Shown here in pieces: positions 40,262-48,194 of a DNA stretch of 53,839 bases. A model generated the notes under the pieces. It did not search any database and had not been told where the DNA came from. It saw nothing but the letters and a program-made list of their open reading frames with translations. Source of the DNA: QHCE01 sp041743105 (GTDB lineage Bacteria > Actinomycetota > Actinomycetes > Mycobacteriales > QHCE01); assembly GCA_041743105.1 (NCBI GenBank), contig JBGTNI010000033.1:1-53839 (forward strand). Direction: 5' to 3'. Each line of letters starts with the position of its first letter. Within the stretch, counting starts at the first letter, position 1. The position numbers and the translations under genes were made by a program.

Positions 40262-41686
40262 GTGGCGGAGATAGCCGAACGGGTGCTGCGAAAGCTCCGC
40301 GCTGTTGTCGGCGACCACAACGTGTTGACGACCCCTGAAACGACGCGGGGCTTCTGCGTCGACTTCACTGGCCGGTTCATCGGTCAGACCGCCGCGGTGC
40401 TACGCCCTCGGAGCACGGACGAGGTGGCGCAGCTACTGGGACTGCTATCGACTGAAGAAATCTCCGTGGTTGTCCAAGGTGGGAACACCGGGCTTGTCGG
40501 TGGGGGAGTCCCGCTGCACGGCGAGGTAGTTCTCAGTCTCCGAGAGTTAAACAACCTTGAACCTATCGATTCCGAATCTGCGCAGATCACCGCCGAAGCG
40601 GGTGTGACACTTGCGACGCTGCGCGAACTTCCGCGTAAGCACGGGCTCACGTTCGGCGTTGACATTGCCTCTCGGGACAGCGCCACCATAGGTGGGGCCA
40701 TTGCCACGAACGCGGGCGGTCTCCGCATGATCCGTTATGGCGATACGGCCGCACAGCTCTTAGGGGTCGAAGCTGTCCTCGCCGATGGTTCGATCATCTC
40801 TCACCTCGGCGGGCTGACTAAAGACAACACCGGTTACCGACTGCATCAGCTCCTGGCGGGTTCGGAGGGCACTCTCGCGGTAATCACTCGGGCGCGGCTG
40901 AAGTTGGTGCCGCATTACACCCGCCGAACGGTAGCGCTGGTTGCGCTCTCCGATATCGCGTCGGCGGTGGGGCTAGCCGGACTGCTGCGGGGCTTCGTGC
41001 CTCCCGTCGAGGCGGTCGAGCTATTTCTTCATGAGGGTGTCGAACTGCTTCACCAGTACTTAGGGCTGCCGCTGCCGTTCCAAACGGCCTTGCCCGTGTA
41101 TGTGCTGGTGGAAGCGGTCGATCGCACCGATCCAACGGAAATGTTGATCGAAGCGCTTGCTGATGTAGACCCAGATAGGGTTCTTCTTGCCACGGCTGCG
41201 GCCGACCGCGAACGGCTGTGGCGGTATCGGGAAAGTCATACGGAGGCAATCAACCGGGCGGGGACGCCGAGGAAGCTCGACGTATCGGTTCCATTGGCGG
41301 CTTACGCTGAATTCGCGGCAGCAGTGCCGAAAACGATCCACGCTCTTTCCTCGACCGCGGTACCCATACGTTTCGGTCACATCGCGGACGGGAACATGCA
41401 CGTCAGTGTGGTGCACGCCCCGGAAGCAGTCGACATCGACGGGGCCGTATTCGACCTCGTAGCGCAGTTCGGTGGCTCGATCTCGGCCGAACATGGCATC
41501 GGGACCGCCAAAAAGCCGTGGCTCCATCTCAACCGGAGTGACTCTGAGATCTCGGCTGCCCGGCACATCAAGGCATCGCTGGACCCGATGGGTTTGCTCA
41601 ATCCCCACTGCCTCTTCCCTGACCCAGGCGCCGCGGGGGAGGGCAGAGCCGAAGGGAGAGATGCCGGCTTGGTTGCGTCTGGTTGA
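40262..41686 (+). CDS. FAD-binding oxidoreductase, GlcD / 2-hydroxy-acid dehydrogenase type
   Basis: A 474-residue flavoenzyme of the PCMH/VAO group that oxidises 2-hydroxy acids such as D-lactate, glycolate or D-2-hydroxyglutarate. The FAD-binding domain has AVLRPRSTDEVAQLLGL, VVVQGGNTGLVGGGVPL, the block SRDSATIGGAIATNAGG, and HQLLAGSEGTLAVITRA. The C-terminal oxidase cap ends with IRFGHIADGNMHVSVVH and the metal-binding SAEHGIGTAKKPWL. GTG 40262 has GGAGG five bases upstream. The Ung gene follows nine bases later, so the two are probably one transcript. The exact substrate is not decidable; D-2-hydroxyglutarate or D-lactate is likely. Confidence 0.9.
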   Translation: MAEIAERVLRKLRAVVGDHNVLTTPETTRGFCVDFTGRFIGQTAAVLRPRSTDEVAQLLGLLSTEEISVVVQGGNTGLVGGGVPLHGEVVLSLRELNNLEPIDSESAQITAEAGVTLATLRELPRKHGLTFGVDIASRDSATIGGAIATNAGGLRMIRYGDTAAQLLGVEAVLADGSIISHLGGLTKDNTGYRLHQLLAGSEGTLAVITRARLKLVPHYTRRTVALVALSDIASAVGLAGLLRGFVPPVEAVELFLHEGVELLHQYLGLPLPFQTALPVYVLVEAVDRTDPTEMLIEALADVDPDRVLLATAAADRERLWRYRESHTEAINRAGTPRKLDVSVPLAAYAEFAAAVPKTIHALSSTAVPIRFGHIADGNMHVSVVHAPEAVDIDGAVFDLVAQFGGSISAEHGIGTAKKPWLHLNRSDSEISAARHIKASLDPMGLLNPHCLFPDPGAAGEGRAEGRDAGLVASG

Positions 41687-41695
41687 CTGATACCC

Positions 41696-42373
41696 ATGAC
41701 GGCACGACCGCTGACGGAGTTGATCCATCCGAGCTGGGCCAAGGCGCTTGAGCCAGTTGCCGAAGGGATAACCGCGATGGGGCGGTTCCTGCGCACCGAG
41801 ATAGCCGAGGGCCGTGGTTATCTACCCGCCGGGGACTGCGTGCTGCGGGCCTTTGGTCACCCTCTGGACGCGACGCGAGTGCTCATCGTCGGTCAGGATC
41901 CCTATCCCACACCGGGGCATCCGATTGGGTTGTCCTTTTCAGTCGCGCCGGAAGTTCGGACGCTGCCGGGAAGTTTGCGTAACATCTTTACCGAGTACAC
42001 CGCCGACCTCGGTCATCCTCGCCCCTCCAGCGGTGACCTCACGCCGTGGAGCGAACACGGCGTGATGCTGCTCAACCGGGTACTCACCGTGCGGCCGGGG
42101 GCTCCGGCCTCGCACCGGGGGAAGGGTTGGGAGCAGGTCACCGATGCCGCGATCACGGCGTTAGCGGGACGTGGAACGCCCCTGGTGGCGATCCTGTGGG
42201 GCAAAGATGCGCAGTCGCTACGACCGCTGCTGGGGCGGACCCCGATAATCGCGAGCACCCACCCGAGCCCGATGTCCGCCGATCGGGGTTTCTTCGGCTC
42301 TCGACCGTTCAGCCGCGCGAATCAGTCGTTACTTGAGCAGGGCGCTGAACCCGTCGACTGGAAGCTGCCCTAG
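41696..42373 (+). CDS. ung: Uracil-DNA glycosylase
   Basis: A 225-residue family 1 enzyme that excises uracil from DNA. The catalytic water-activating motif is VLIVGQDPYPTPGHPIGLSF (Asp in GQDPYP). The uracil pocket follows, with LLNRVLTV and VAILWGKDAQS. The minor-groove loop is STHPSPMSADRGFFGSRPFS, in which Met replaces the usual Leu of HPSPL. ATG 41696 directly follows the oxidase gene. Insertion-sequence debris begins 60 bases after the stop. Confidence 0.96.
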   Translation: MTARPLTELIHPSWAKALEPVAEGITAMGRFLRTEIAEGRGYLPAGDCVLRAFGHPLDATRVLIVGQDPYPTPGHPIGLSFSVAPEVRTLPGSLRNIFTEYTADLGHPRPSSGDLTPWSEHGVMLLNRVLTVRPGAPASHRGKGWEQVTDAAITALAGRGTPLVAILWGKDAQSLRPLLGRTPIIASTHPSPMSADRGFFGSRPFSRANQSLLEQGAEPVDWKLP

Positions 42374-42433
42374 CGACTCTGAGCTTGAGTATTAACCTTC
42401 TGTGTCTGTGGGGCTAGTTGCTGTGGTGTTCTT

Positions 42434-42871
42434 TGAACTGTCCGGGGTTTCTTGCCGTTTTTATGCGGGTGTCAGCTCCGGTTGGAGTGACGTGATTTCG
42501 GCGTAGTAGTTGTTTTCGAACTCGGCTGGTGGTACTTGCCCAAGAGTTCCGTGGAGCCTCCTTTATATACATGCCCTCCGGTGTCCCGGCCGTCGCCAGC
42601 AGCGCGTCGACAATGATCGCGTCGGCGCGTTCCCTGGCGGTCGGTTCGGCACGTTTCCGTGCCCGATAGGTCCGCGGAGCAACCCGGCAGCCCTGCTCAG
42701 TCAGGACCTTGCAGATCGACTCGACTCCACGACCTAAATGGCGTTGCTGATCAATGAAGGCAGTGATCATCGGCGTCGGGGGTCGAGTCCCTCAACTGCT
42801 CGGGGATCTTCTTTGGCATGAATCCGTCTTCCTAAACTCAATAGGAAGCGGCACCAAACCCCGGACAGTTC
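42434..42871 (-). mobile_element. Remnant of an IS3-family element with internal deletions
   Basis: It is bounded by GAACTGTCCGGGGTTT (from 42434) and its inverted counterpart ending CCGGACAGTTC at 42871. On the minus strand it keeps a dozen codons of orfA (MPKKIPEQ), the start of orfB (MITAFIDQQRHLGRGVESIC), and, after a frame change, the orfB end (LHGTLGQVPPAEFENNYYAE...PELTPA). The integrase core is gone, so it is not autonomous. No target duplication is evident. Confidence 0.85.
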
Positions 42872-42959
42872 GGACGAATGTCTTCGTAACTTTCTGCTTG
42901 CTTGCTTCGTCTCGATGGGCTGTAATCGGTAGGCGTCGCCCAGCCAGAATCAATCCCAT

Positions 42960-43387
42960 TGGGTTTGTCACGACAATAGAACCCGAGGGTAAGACCGCGA
43001 CCGGTTTCCGGGTCGCGATCGAGGTCGTCGAGGTGCTTGGTTCGGGCAAGAAGCCATGTGTCCGCAAGGCGATCGGTGCCATGCCTATCGCAGTGCGGTG
43101 GTTGGCTACGGCGAAGAGTTAATGTTCCCGCTCAACGCGGAGAACCGTACGAGAGAGGGGTTGCAGTGGGCGACCGGTTTCACGCCGACTTCGAGCTCGA
43201 CATAGAGCCGCGAGGCGAGCGTCCCCGCGAACCTCGCCGAGGCGCTCGACGCGGACCCATCGGTTACTCGGCGATTCGAAGCCTTGTCCCTAGCAGGCGG
43301 CACATGGACTCGATCGCGGACACTAAGACCGCGGAGACGCGGCAACGGCAAATTGCCGAGATCGTAGGCTCGCGGTGCGGCGATTGA
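42960..43387 (+). pseudogene. DUF1905/YdeI-type protein, multiply frameshifted
   Basis: Pieces of one ancestral protein appear in order in different frames. TTIEPEGKTATGFRVAIEVV and LGSGKKPCVR (DUF1905 start) come first, then FPLNAENRTREGL, then GDRFHADFELDIEPRE, then VPANLAEALDADPSVTRRFE and ALSLAGG, and finally DSIADTKTAETRQRQIAEIV near the stop at 43387. These match the two halves of DUF1905-YdeI proteins, but at least three frame changes and a stop (near 43122) interrupt them. It lies between an IS3 remnant and the S41 gene, whose GTG overlaps its end. Confidence 0.85.
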
Positions 43388-44865
43388 TCAGGTCGTCGAC
43401 CACCGTGAGGAGACTGGCGTACTGGCGCCGCGCACCAGGCAGATGGCCCGTGCTGCGGAGCGTGTCCGTGCTTGTGACCGTTGCGTTGCTTGCCGTGTGC
43501 ACGTCATCAGACGGTCGGCAGGCGGGCCGTGTGGGAGAGGGCGCGGATCTCGACGGGTACTGGCGGTCGGACGGGTACGGCATGCTGGTCGAGTTTCGCG
43601 GCGCCGAGCTTCGTCTGTTGCAGACCACGGAGATCAGTTGCACCCGAGTCGCCGTGGCCGGCCGATCGGCGCAGACCCCGTCGGGTGCGGTCGCTGCATT
43701 CACCGTCGACGAGGAGCGGTCATCGCAGGTCCTGGACGTCGACTCCGGGCTGCTGACCATCTCGGCGGGCCGATCCCCGGATGCGATGCGGCTACGGGTG
43801 GACGGGGCCATCTCCGACATCATGCTTCGGCGGGCACCTACCGCTCCGCAGGTGTGCACAGAACCTGACGCCGACACGGCGCTGACCAATTTCGACATCT
43901 TCTGGCAGACCTTTCGCGAACACTACCCGTTCTTCGCTCTGCACGGGGTGGACTGGGACGTCGTGCGCGAGAGGTTTCGACCGCGGATCACCGAGACCAC
44001 CACGCCGAAGCAGCTGCACGCCCTGTTCGTCGAGATGATCAGACCACTCCACGATGCCCACACCTTCGTCGATCTGGACTCAGAGGACCTGGAGTTCAGC
44101 GGAGAGCGGCCCGATCCGCAACCGCTCACCGGCTCCGACCGCGAGCGAGTCAGTGACATTGTCGACGACCGGTTGGACGACCGGTTGGTCGGGCCGCGGC
44201 GGTCCTTCGCCGACGGCAAGATTTCGTTTGGCCGGCTGCCCCACGGGGTCGGCTATCTGGAAATCGCCAGCTTCGCTGACTATACCGACAGCAACCGGAC
44301 ATCTGAGGGTCTCGCCGAACTCGACCACGCCCTCGACTTCGCATTGGGCACACCGATGACCGGCCTGGTCATCGACGTACGTCTCAACGACGGCGGATCC
44401 GACGTCTTCGGCGTGGCCCTGGCCTCGCGGCTCGCCAGCACCCCCTACACCGCCTATGTGAAGACCGCGCGCAACGACCCCATCGACCCCAGCCGGTTCA
44501 CCACCGGTCAGCCGATCACTGTCGAACCCAGCACCGACGCGATCTACACCGGCCCGATCGCGCTGCTTACCAGTCGTTACAGCATCAGCGCGGCCGAGAC
44601 CTTCGCCCAAGCCTTGCTCGGCCGGCCGCAGGTGACCCGCGTCGGTGAGAACACTCAGGGCGTCTTCTCCGACGTCCTGATCCGTACTCTGCCCAACGGC
44701 ACCCTCTTCGGCCTATCCAACGAGGTTTACACCACCGACGGAATGGCCTTCGAAAAGGTCGGGCTCGCACCAGACCTTCCCACCGGGCTGGTGTTCCAGC
44801 GGTCAAACCTCGACGCCGACCGCGACCCCGAACTCGACGCCGCCATCCGAGCACTTTCCCGCTAA
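43375..44865 (+). CDS. S41 family (C-terminal processing-like) peptidase, secreted
   Basis: A protein of up to 496 residues with an N-terminal hydrophobic segment (VLRSVSVLVTVALLAVC) followed by a Cys. The Val before it makes a poor lipobox, so a plain signal peptide or anchor is possible. The N-terminal part is a small beta domain of the tricorn/TSPc type (LDGYWRSDGYGMLVEFRGAE). The peptidase part has FDIFWQTFREHYPFF, VGYLEIASFAD, VIDVRLNDGGSD and the catalytic Ser region LLTSRYSISAAETFAQAL, then GENTQGVFSDVL. The GTG at 43375 overlaps the preceding pseudogene; later GTGs at about 43452-43470 could be the true start. It is isolated between two clusters of IS debris. Substrate unknown. Confidence 0.85.
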   Translation: MRRLIRSSTTVRRLAYWRRAPGRWPVLRSVSVLVTVALLAVCTSSDGRQAGRVGEGADLDGYWRSDGYGMLVEFRGAELRLLQTTEISCTRVAVAGRSAQTPSGAVAAFTVDEERSSQVLDVDSGLLTISAGRSPDAMRLRVDGAISDIMLRRAPTAPQVCTEPDADTALTNFDIFWQTFREHYPFFALHGVDWDVVRERFRPRITETTTPKQLHALFVEMIRPLHDAHTFVDLDSEDLEFSGERPDPQPLTGSDRERVSDIVDDRLDDRLVGPRRSFADGKISFGRLPHGVGYLEIASFADYTDSNRTSEGLAELDHALDFALGTPMTGLVIDVRLNDGGSDVFGVALASRLASTPYTAYVKTARNDPIDPSRFTTGQPITVEPSTDAIYTGPIALLTSRYSISAAETFAQALLGRPQVTRVGENTQGVFSDVLIRTLPNGTLFGLSNEVYTTDGMAFEKVGLAPDLPTGLVFQRSNLDADRDPELDAAIRALSR

Positions 44866-44908
44866 ACAGACAAGGTCGACCATCCAGCGCGTCATGCGAA
44901 AAAGTAAG

Positions 44909-45167
44909 TTAAAGGTCGGCGGATTCACCGAGTGCCTGGGTCAGCTCGGCGACTTCTGCCTCGAGCTGCTCCCCGGCTTGACGGTCCGGACCTGCCGGCC
45001 ACCAGCGCAGTCTTGCCGGCCTCAAGAAGCTCCGCCTTCCACCGGCCGATGGACTGCTCGGAGACCTTCTCGCGACGCGTGGCCTCAGCAATCGATTGCT
45101 CGCCAGCGAGCACACTCAACACGATCCGGGCCTTCTACTCAGCCGGGATTGATGGGGGTTTTCCCAT
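44909..45167 (-). pseudogene. Transposase orfA remnant with stop and frameshift
   Basis: Minus strand from ATG 45167: MGKPPSIPAE, an in-frame TAG, then KARIVLSVLAGEQSIAEATR and REKVSEQSIGRWKAELLEAG, a helix-turn-helix DNA-binding domain of IS3/IS911-type OrfA. After GRSGPSS the frame shifts, and the coiled-coil end EQLEAEVAELTQALGE continues in another frame. It is a different element from the flanking IS3 remnants and is not functional. Confidence 0.85.
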
Positions 45168-45191
45168 GTCTGACTCTCCTACAGGACTGAC

Positions 45192-45366
45192 TCAATCGTC
45201 CTGCCACAAAATCTGACGCGCGACAGTGGCACTCAACGTCTCATACTCATCAAAATGATCGAGTACCAACCGGACCGCACAGTCACGCGTCTGCTCAGAA
45301 ACCTTCTTTGGCATAAACACATCTTCCTAACTCAATAGGAAGCGGCACCAAACCGGGGACAGTTCA
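45192..45366 (-). mobile_element. Left end of a second IS3-family copy (orfA fragment)
   Basis: It begins with TGAACTGTCCCCGGTTTGG at 45366 and continues with a leader nearly identical to the element at 42434-42871 (GGAAGCGGCACCAAACC on the plus strand, plus the same ATTGAGTTAGGAAGA stretch). OrfA starts at ATG 45314: MPKKVSEQTRDCAVRLVLDH, FDEYETLSATVARQ, then the homology stops at about 45215. Its terminal TGA supplies the stop codon of the phosphotransferase gene. Confidence 0.85.
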
Positions 45367-46443
45367 CTCCGCCTGGTGGGTCCAGCGAGGCGCGGCTGGG
45401 TCGCCCGGCTCGTAGCGTAGGCTCGCCACCCGCACGTGGAGTTCTGCCTCCAGCGCCGGCTTGTTGTACACGATCGCCGAGCAGCGCTCGGCGATGACGA
45501 GTGGCTCCCAGACTCCGCGAAGCTTCCGAGTTACCGCCGGGTCGGTGCTCAGCTCCGGGGCACCCGGCACGCAGGCGTATCCAGCCCGGAAGTCGTCCAC
45601 CGTACGGGGGGGAGCGCCGAACCGATCCACACCCAGTTGCACCCGATGCAGGTCGGCCTCCGGCGGACCGATACCTGAATGCTCCATGTCGAAGATCCAC
45701 GGGCCGGCCGTGCCGTCATATAGCGGGCTAGCGGTGATGCTGCCCCGATGGTAGTTCAGATGGATCGGCACCTGCCGTAATCCATGTTCGGAGACGAGTT
45801 CGCGCCAGAGCTCGCAGGCCTGACTGAGTCGTTCGTGTAGCAGTGCTCGCTCCGATTCGGTCAGCACCGGCTCGATGAGGGCGAGCCGCTGAGCGATGAG
45901 GCCACATGGATCCACCGGCTTTAGCGCCATGCCTGCCGCTTCTAGCGGTATCTGGTGCATGGTCGCGAAGGCCTCGCCGACCGCAAACCCGTCAGCCGGC
46001 TTATCGACCTCCGGGATGTGCGGCCACAGCGTGGCGGCGAACTGTTCGCCGCCCTGGGTGACGATGCGCACCCTTGGCTCCAGTGGCGCCAGCACAGGCG
46101 CGCCACCATCGTGGCATGTTCGCGCGAAGTCGAGTTGGCACTGCACCTCGTCTGGTGTCGCATACTCGGGATTGGCGATCTTTGCAACGACATCGCCGAG
46201 TCGGAAGATCGCGTTGTGGTCATGCCGCACCGCTTCGGGCTCGGCGCCCCAGGTGAGCTGGCCAGCTAGCAACTTCGCCACGGTGCGCGAGCGGTTAGGT
46301 GTCCACGCCGAGAAGTAAGGCTTGTCGGCCGGAAGAGCCTGTGCCAGTGGACGCGATAGGCGGCGCCGTCCGTCCACCAGGCTGTGGACGGGATGGGCGG
46401 TCGAGAGACGCTGGGGGTCCAGACGCCGACCGCTCCGCTGCAT
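45364..46443 (-). CDS. APH-fold phosphotransferase-like protein with altered catalytic residues
   Basis: A 359-residue protein of the aminoglycoside phosphotransferase (APH) fold. It keeps the N-lobe Lys (DVVAKIAN), the spacing to the C-lobe, and the metal Asp in WIFDMEHSGIGPPEADL. The catalytic loop reads IHLNYHRGSI where active members have HGDLHPGN, so the base Asp is Asn and the metal-binding Asn is Ser. It is therefore likely a pseudokinase or a divergent enzyme. ATG 46443 has AAGGAG five bases upstream. The stop codon TGA is part of the IS3 terminal repeat, so the natural C-terminus may have been cut or changed. Two tiny coupled ORFs lie upstream on the same strand. Confidence 0.8.
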   Translation of the reverse strand: MQRSGRRLDPQRLSTAHPVHSLVDGRRRLSRPLAQALPADKPYFSAWTPNRSRTVAKLLAGQLTWGAEPEAVRHDHNAIFRLGDVVAKIANPEYATPDEVQCQLDFARTCHDGGAPVLAPLEPRVRIVTQGGEQFAATLWPHIPEVDKPADGFAVGEAFATMHQIPLEAAGMALKPVDPCGLIAQRLALIEPVLTESERALLHERLSQACELWRELVSEHGLRQVPIHLNYHRGSITASPLYDGTAGPWIFDMEHSGIGPPEADLHRVQLGVDRFGAPPRTVDDFRAGYACVPGAPELSTDPAVTRKLRGVWEPLVIAERCSAIVYNKPALEAELHVRVASLRYEPGDPAAPRWTHQAE

Positions 46444-46590
46444 GCCTGCTCCTTGCTACCGACTGGTTTCTCCACCCAGTGCGATCGTAAAGATGACCTG
46501 GTGGGCCGGAGTATGAGTCTCGTGGCTGTGATACTTCCAGATCCGTATGCCGATTGAGGCGAGCTTTGACGAATTAGAGGTAGCAGACGT

Positions 46591-46779
46591 CTAGCGTTGG
46601 TGGACAGGCGTTGAGAGCGTGGCCACGGTGGAGTTGGTGCCTGCCAGGCGGGGCGAATAGCCGCGCATCGAACGTCTCGATATGGCCAGTGGCGGCGGGG
46701 GAGGGGTGGCGAGATCGTAGCGTGCAGGTCGAACCTGTGGAAACAGGGTTGCGGCAAGCGTGCGTGCGTCCTCGGTCAT
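46591..46779 (-). CDS. 62-residue peptide, unknown
   Basis: A short protein starting at ATG 46779 with a good ribosome site (GGAAGGGG, seven to ten bases upstream) and an ATGA overlap with the ORF before it. It begins MTEDARTLAATLFPQVRPAR, has a run of five prolines, then RGYSPRLAGTNSTVATLST and ends PVHQR. The leader-like first half and the Ser/Thr-rich second half are what a modified peptide precursor might look like. The phosphotransferase-like gene follows 148 bases later on the same strand. I do not recognise a family. Confidence 0.45.
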   Translation of the reverse strand: MTEDARTLAATLFPQVRPARYDLATPPPPPLAISRRSMRGYSPRLAGTNSTVATLSTPVHQR

Positions 46780-46895
46780 TTCGTCCCCTTCCTCAGCCGT
46801 GTGATCTCGAGGGCGGCGAGTCGATACCGCCGGCCGGGAGCGTTTCTTGACCGGACTGGCGAGCTGGGTCGCCGACCGGCGTTGTCGTGAGTCAT
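46776..46895 (-). CDS. 39-residue basic peptide, unknown
   Basis: From ATG 46895 it encodes a very basic peptide (MTHDNAGRRPSSPVRSRNAP then GRRYRLAALEITRLRKGTK). Its stop overlaps the start of the next small ORF (ATGA), the hallmark of translational coupling. The frame is open further upstream to 47030, but that part looks non-coding. There is no recognised family. It may be a leader that regulates the following ORF. Confidence 0.35.
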   Translation of the reverse strand: MTHDNAGRRPSSPVRSRNAPGRRYRLAALEITRLRKGTK

Positions 46896-47060
46896 GTTAC
46901 GGCCCTGTGGTTTCGGTTTACTTCCGGGTGTTGCGGCGCTGGCAGTTATAGAGCTGAGGCAGTTGGAATACTTACAGCCCCGCCCCGAGCAATCGGTGGT
47001 GTGACGTGGTGGCAAGCTGTGCCGTGTCACGACACGTCAGTGGAGAAGGAGTAGCGACCC

Positions 47061-48086
47061 ATGCGTATTGGGGTACTGACCGGCGGTGGAGACTGCCCGG
47101 GGCTAAACGCGGTGATTCGGGCGGTAGTCCGCAAGGGCGTAGGTGTATACGGACACGAATTCGTCGGTTTTCGGGACGGTTGGCGTGGACCGATGGAAAT
47201 GTTCACCAGACCCCTTTCAGTGCCGCAGGTGCGCGGAATTCTGCCGCGAGGTGGCACCATCCTGGGCTCGTCGCGCACTAACCCGTTCAAGGTCGACGGT
47301 GGGGTGGCGCGGATCAAAGAGAACTTTGCCGCCAATGGAATCGACGCGTTGATCGCGATCGGTGGTGAGGACACGTTGGGCGTTGCCAAGAGGCTCACCG
47401 ACGAAGGCCTTCCCGTGGTCGGTGTTCCGAAGACCATTGACAACGATCTGGGTGCCACGGACTACACGTTCGGCTTCGACACCGCCGTCACTGTTTGTGT
47501 GGAGGCGATCGACCGGCTCCACACCACTGCCGAGAGCCATCACCGTGCGCTCGTCGTCGAGGTGATGGGCCGGCACGCCGGCTGGATCGCGTTGCACGCC
47601 GGCCTGGCCGGCGGCGCGAATGTGATCCTGGTACCCGAGCGCCCCTTCGATGTGGACATGGTCGTCAAGCATGTCGAGAGCCGTTTCGCCACCCAGTACT
47701 CGCCCATCATCGTGGTAGCAGAAGGGGCGCTACCCGCCGACGGCGCCGAAGTGCTGGCCAGCGGCGAGAAGGACGCCTTCGGCCACGTACGCCTCGGCGG
47801 TATCGGCTCGTGGCTGGCCGAAACCATCGAGACCCGTACCGGCAAGGAATCGCGTGCCGTGGTGCTCGGCCACGTGCAGCGTGGCGGCTCGCCCACCGCC
47901 TACGATCGGGTGCTTGCTACCCGCTTCGGGCTGCACGCGATCGACGCTGCCCACGATCGGGACTGGGGCAAGATGGTGGCACTTCGCGGTACCGACATCG
48001 TGCGAGTACCGCTGGAGGAGGCGATCCGGGAGCTCAAGACGGTTCCACAGGAGCGCTATGCCGAGGCTGAGGTCTTCTTCGGATAG
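47061..48086 (+). CDS. pfkA: 6-phosphofructokinase, probably PPi-dependent
   Basis: A 341-residue group A phosphofructokinase. It starts with MRIGVLTGGGDCPGLNAVIR (phosphate loop), then AIGGEDTLGVAKRL, the catalytic loop VPKTIDNDLGATDYTFGFDT, MGRHAGWIALHAGLAGGAN and LGHVQRGGSPTAYDRV. In ATP enzymes the loop is usually GG(D/E)G(S/T). The Asp in GGEDT, together with Lys in PKTIDND, is the known signature of pyrophosphate-dependent enzymes such as that of Amycolatopsis methanolica. ATG 47061 has GGAG about ten bases upstream. If PPi is used, the step is reversible and can serve gluconeogenesis. Confidence 0.93.
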   Translation: MRIGVLTGGGDCPGLNAVIRAVVRKGVGVYGHEFVGFRDGWRGPMEMFTRPLSVPQVRGILPRGGTILGSSRTNPFKVDGGVARIKENFAANGIDALIAIGGEDTLGVAKRLTDEGLPVVGVPKTIDNDLGATDYTFGFDTAVTVCVEAIDRLHTTAESHHRALVVEVMGRHAGWIALHAGLAGGANVILVPERPFDVDMVVKHVESRFATQYSPIIVVAEGALPADGAEVLASGEKDAFGHVRLGGIGSWLAETIETRTGKESRAVVLGHVQRGGSPTAYDRVLATRFGLHAIDAAHDRDWGKMVALRGTDIVRVPLEEAIRELKTVPQERYAEAEVFFG

Positions 48087-48194
48087 AGCTCCCGTGAGGG
48101 CCGTGCACCTCCTATCGGTAGCGGAGCTCTCCGATCGATGCCGGCACCGCGGGGAGCGCAGGATGCCTCGGTGGACCCGGAGTAGGCTGATGCG

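Noticed and set aside
42754..43122. 122-residue plus-strand ORF starting in the IS3 remnant
   Set aside because: It is a chance fusion of IS sequence with the first block of the frameshifted DUF1905 pseudogene. Only its last third is homologous to anything.
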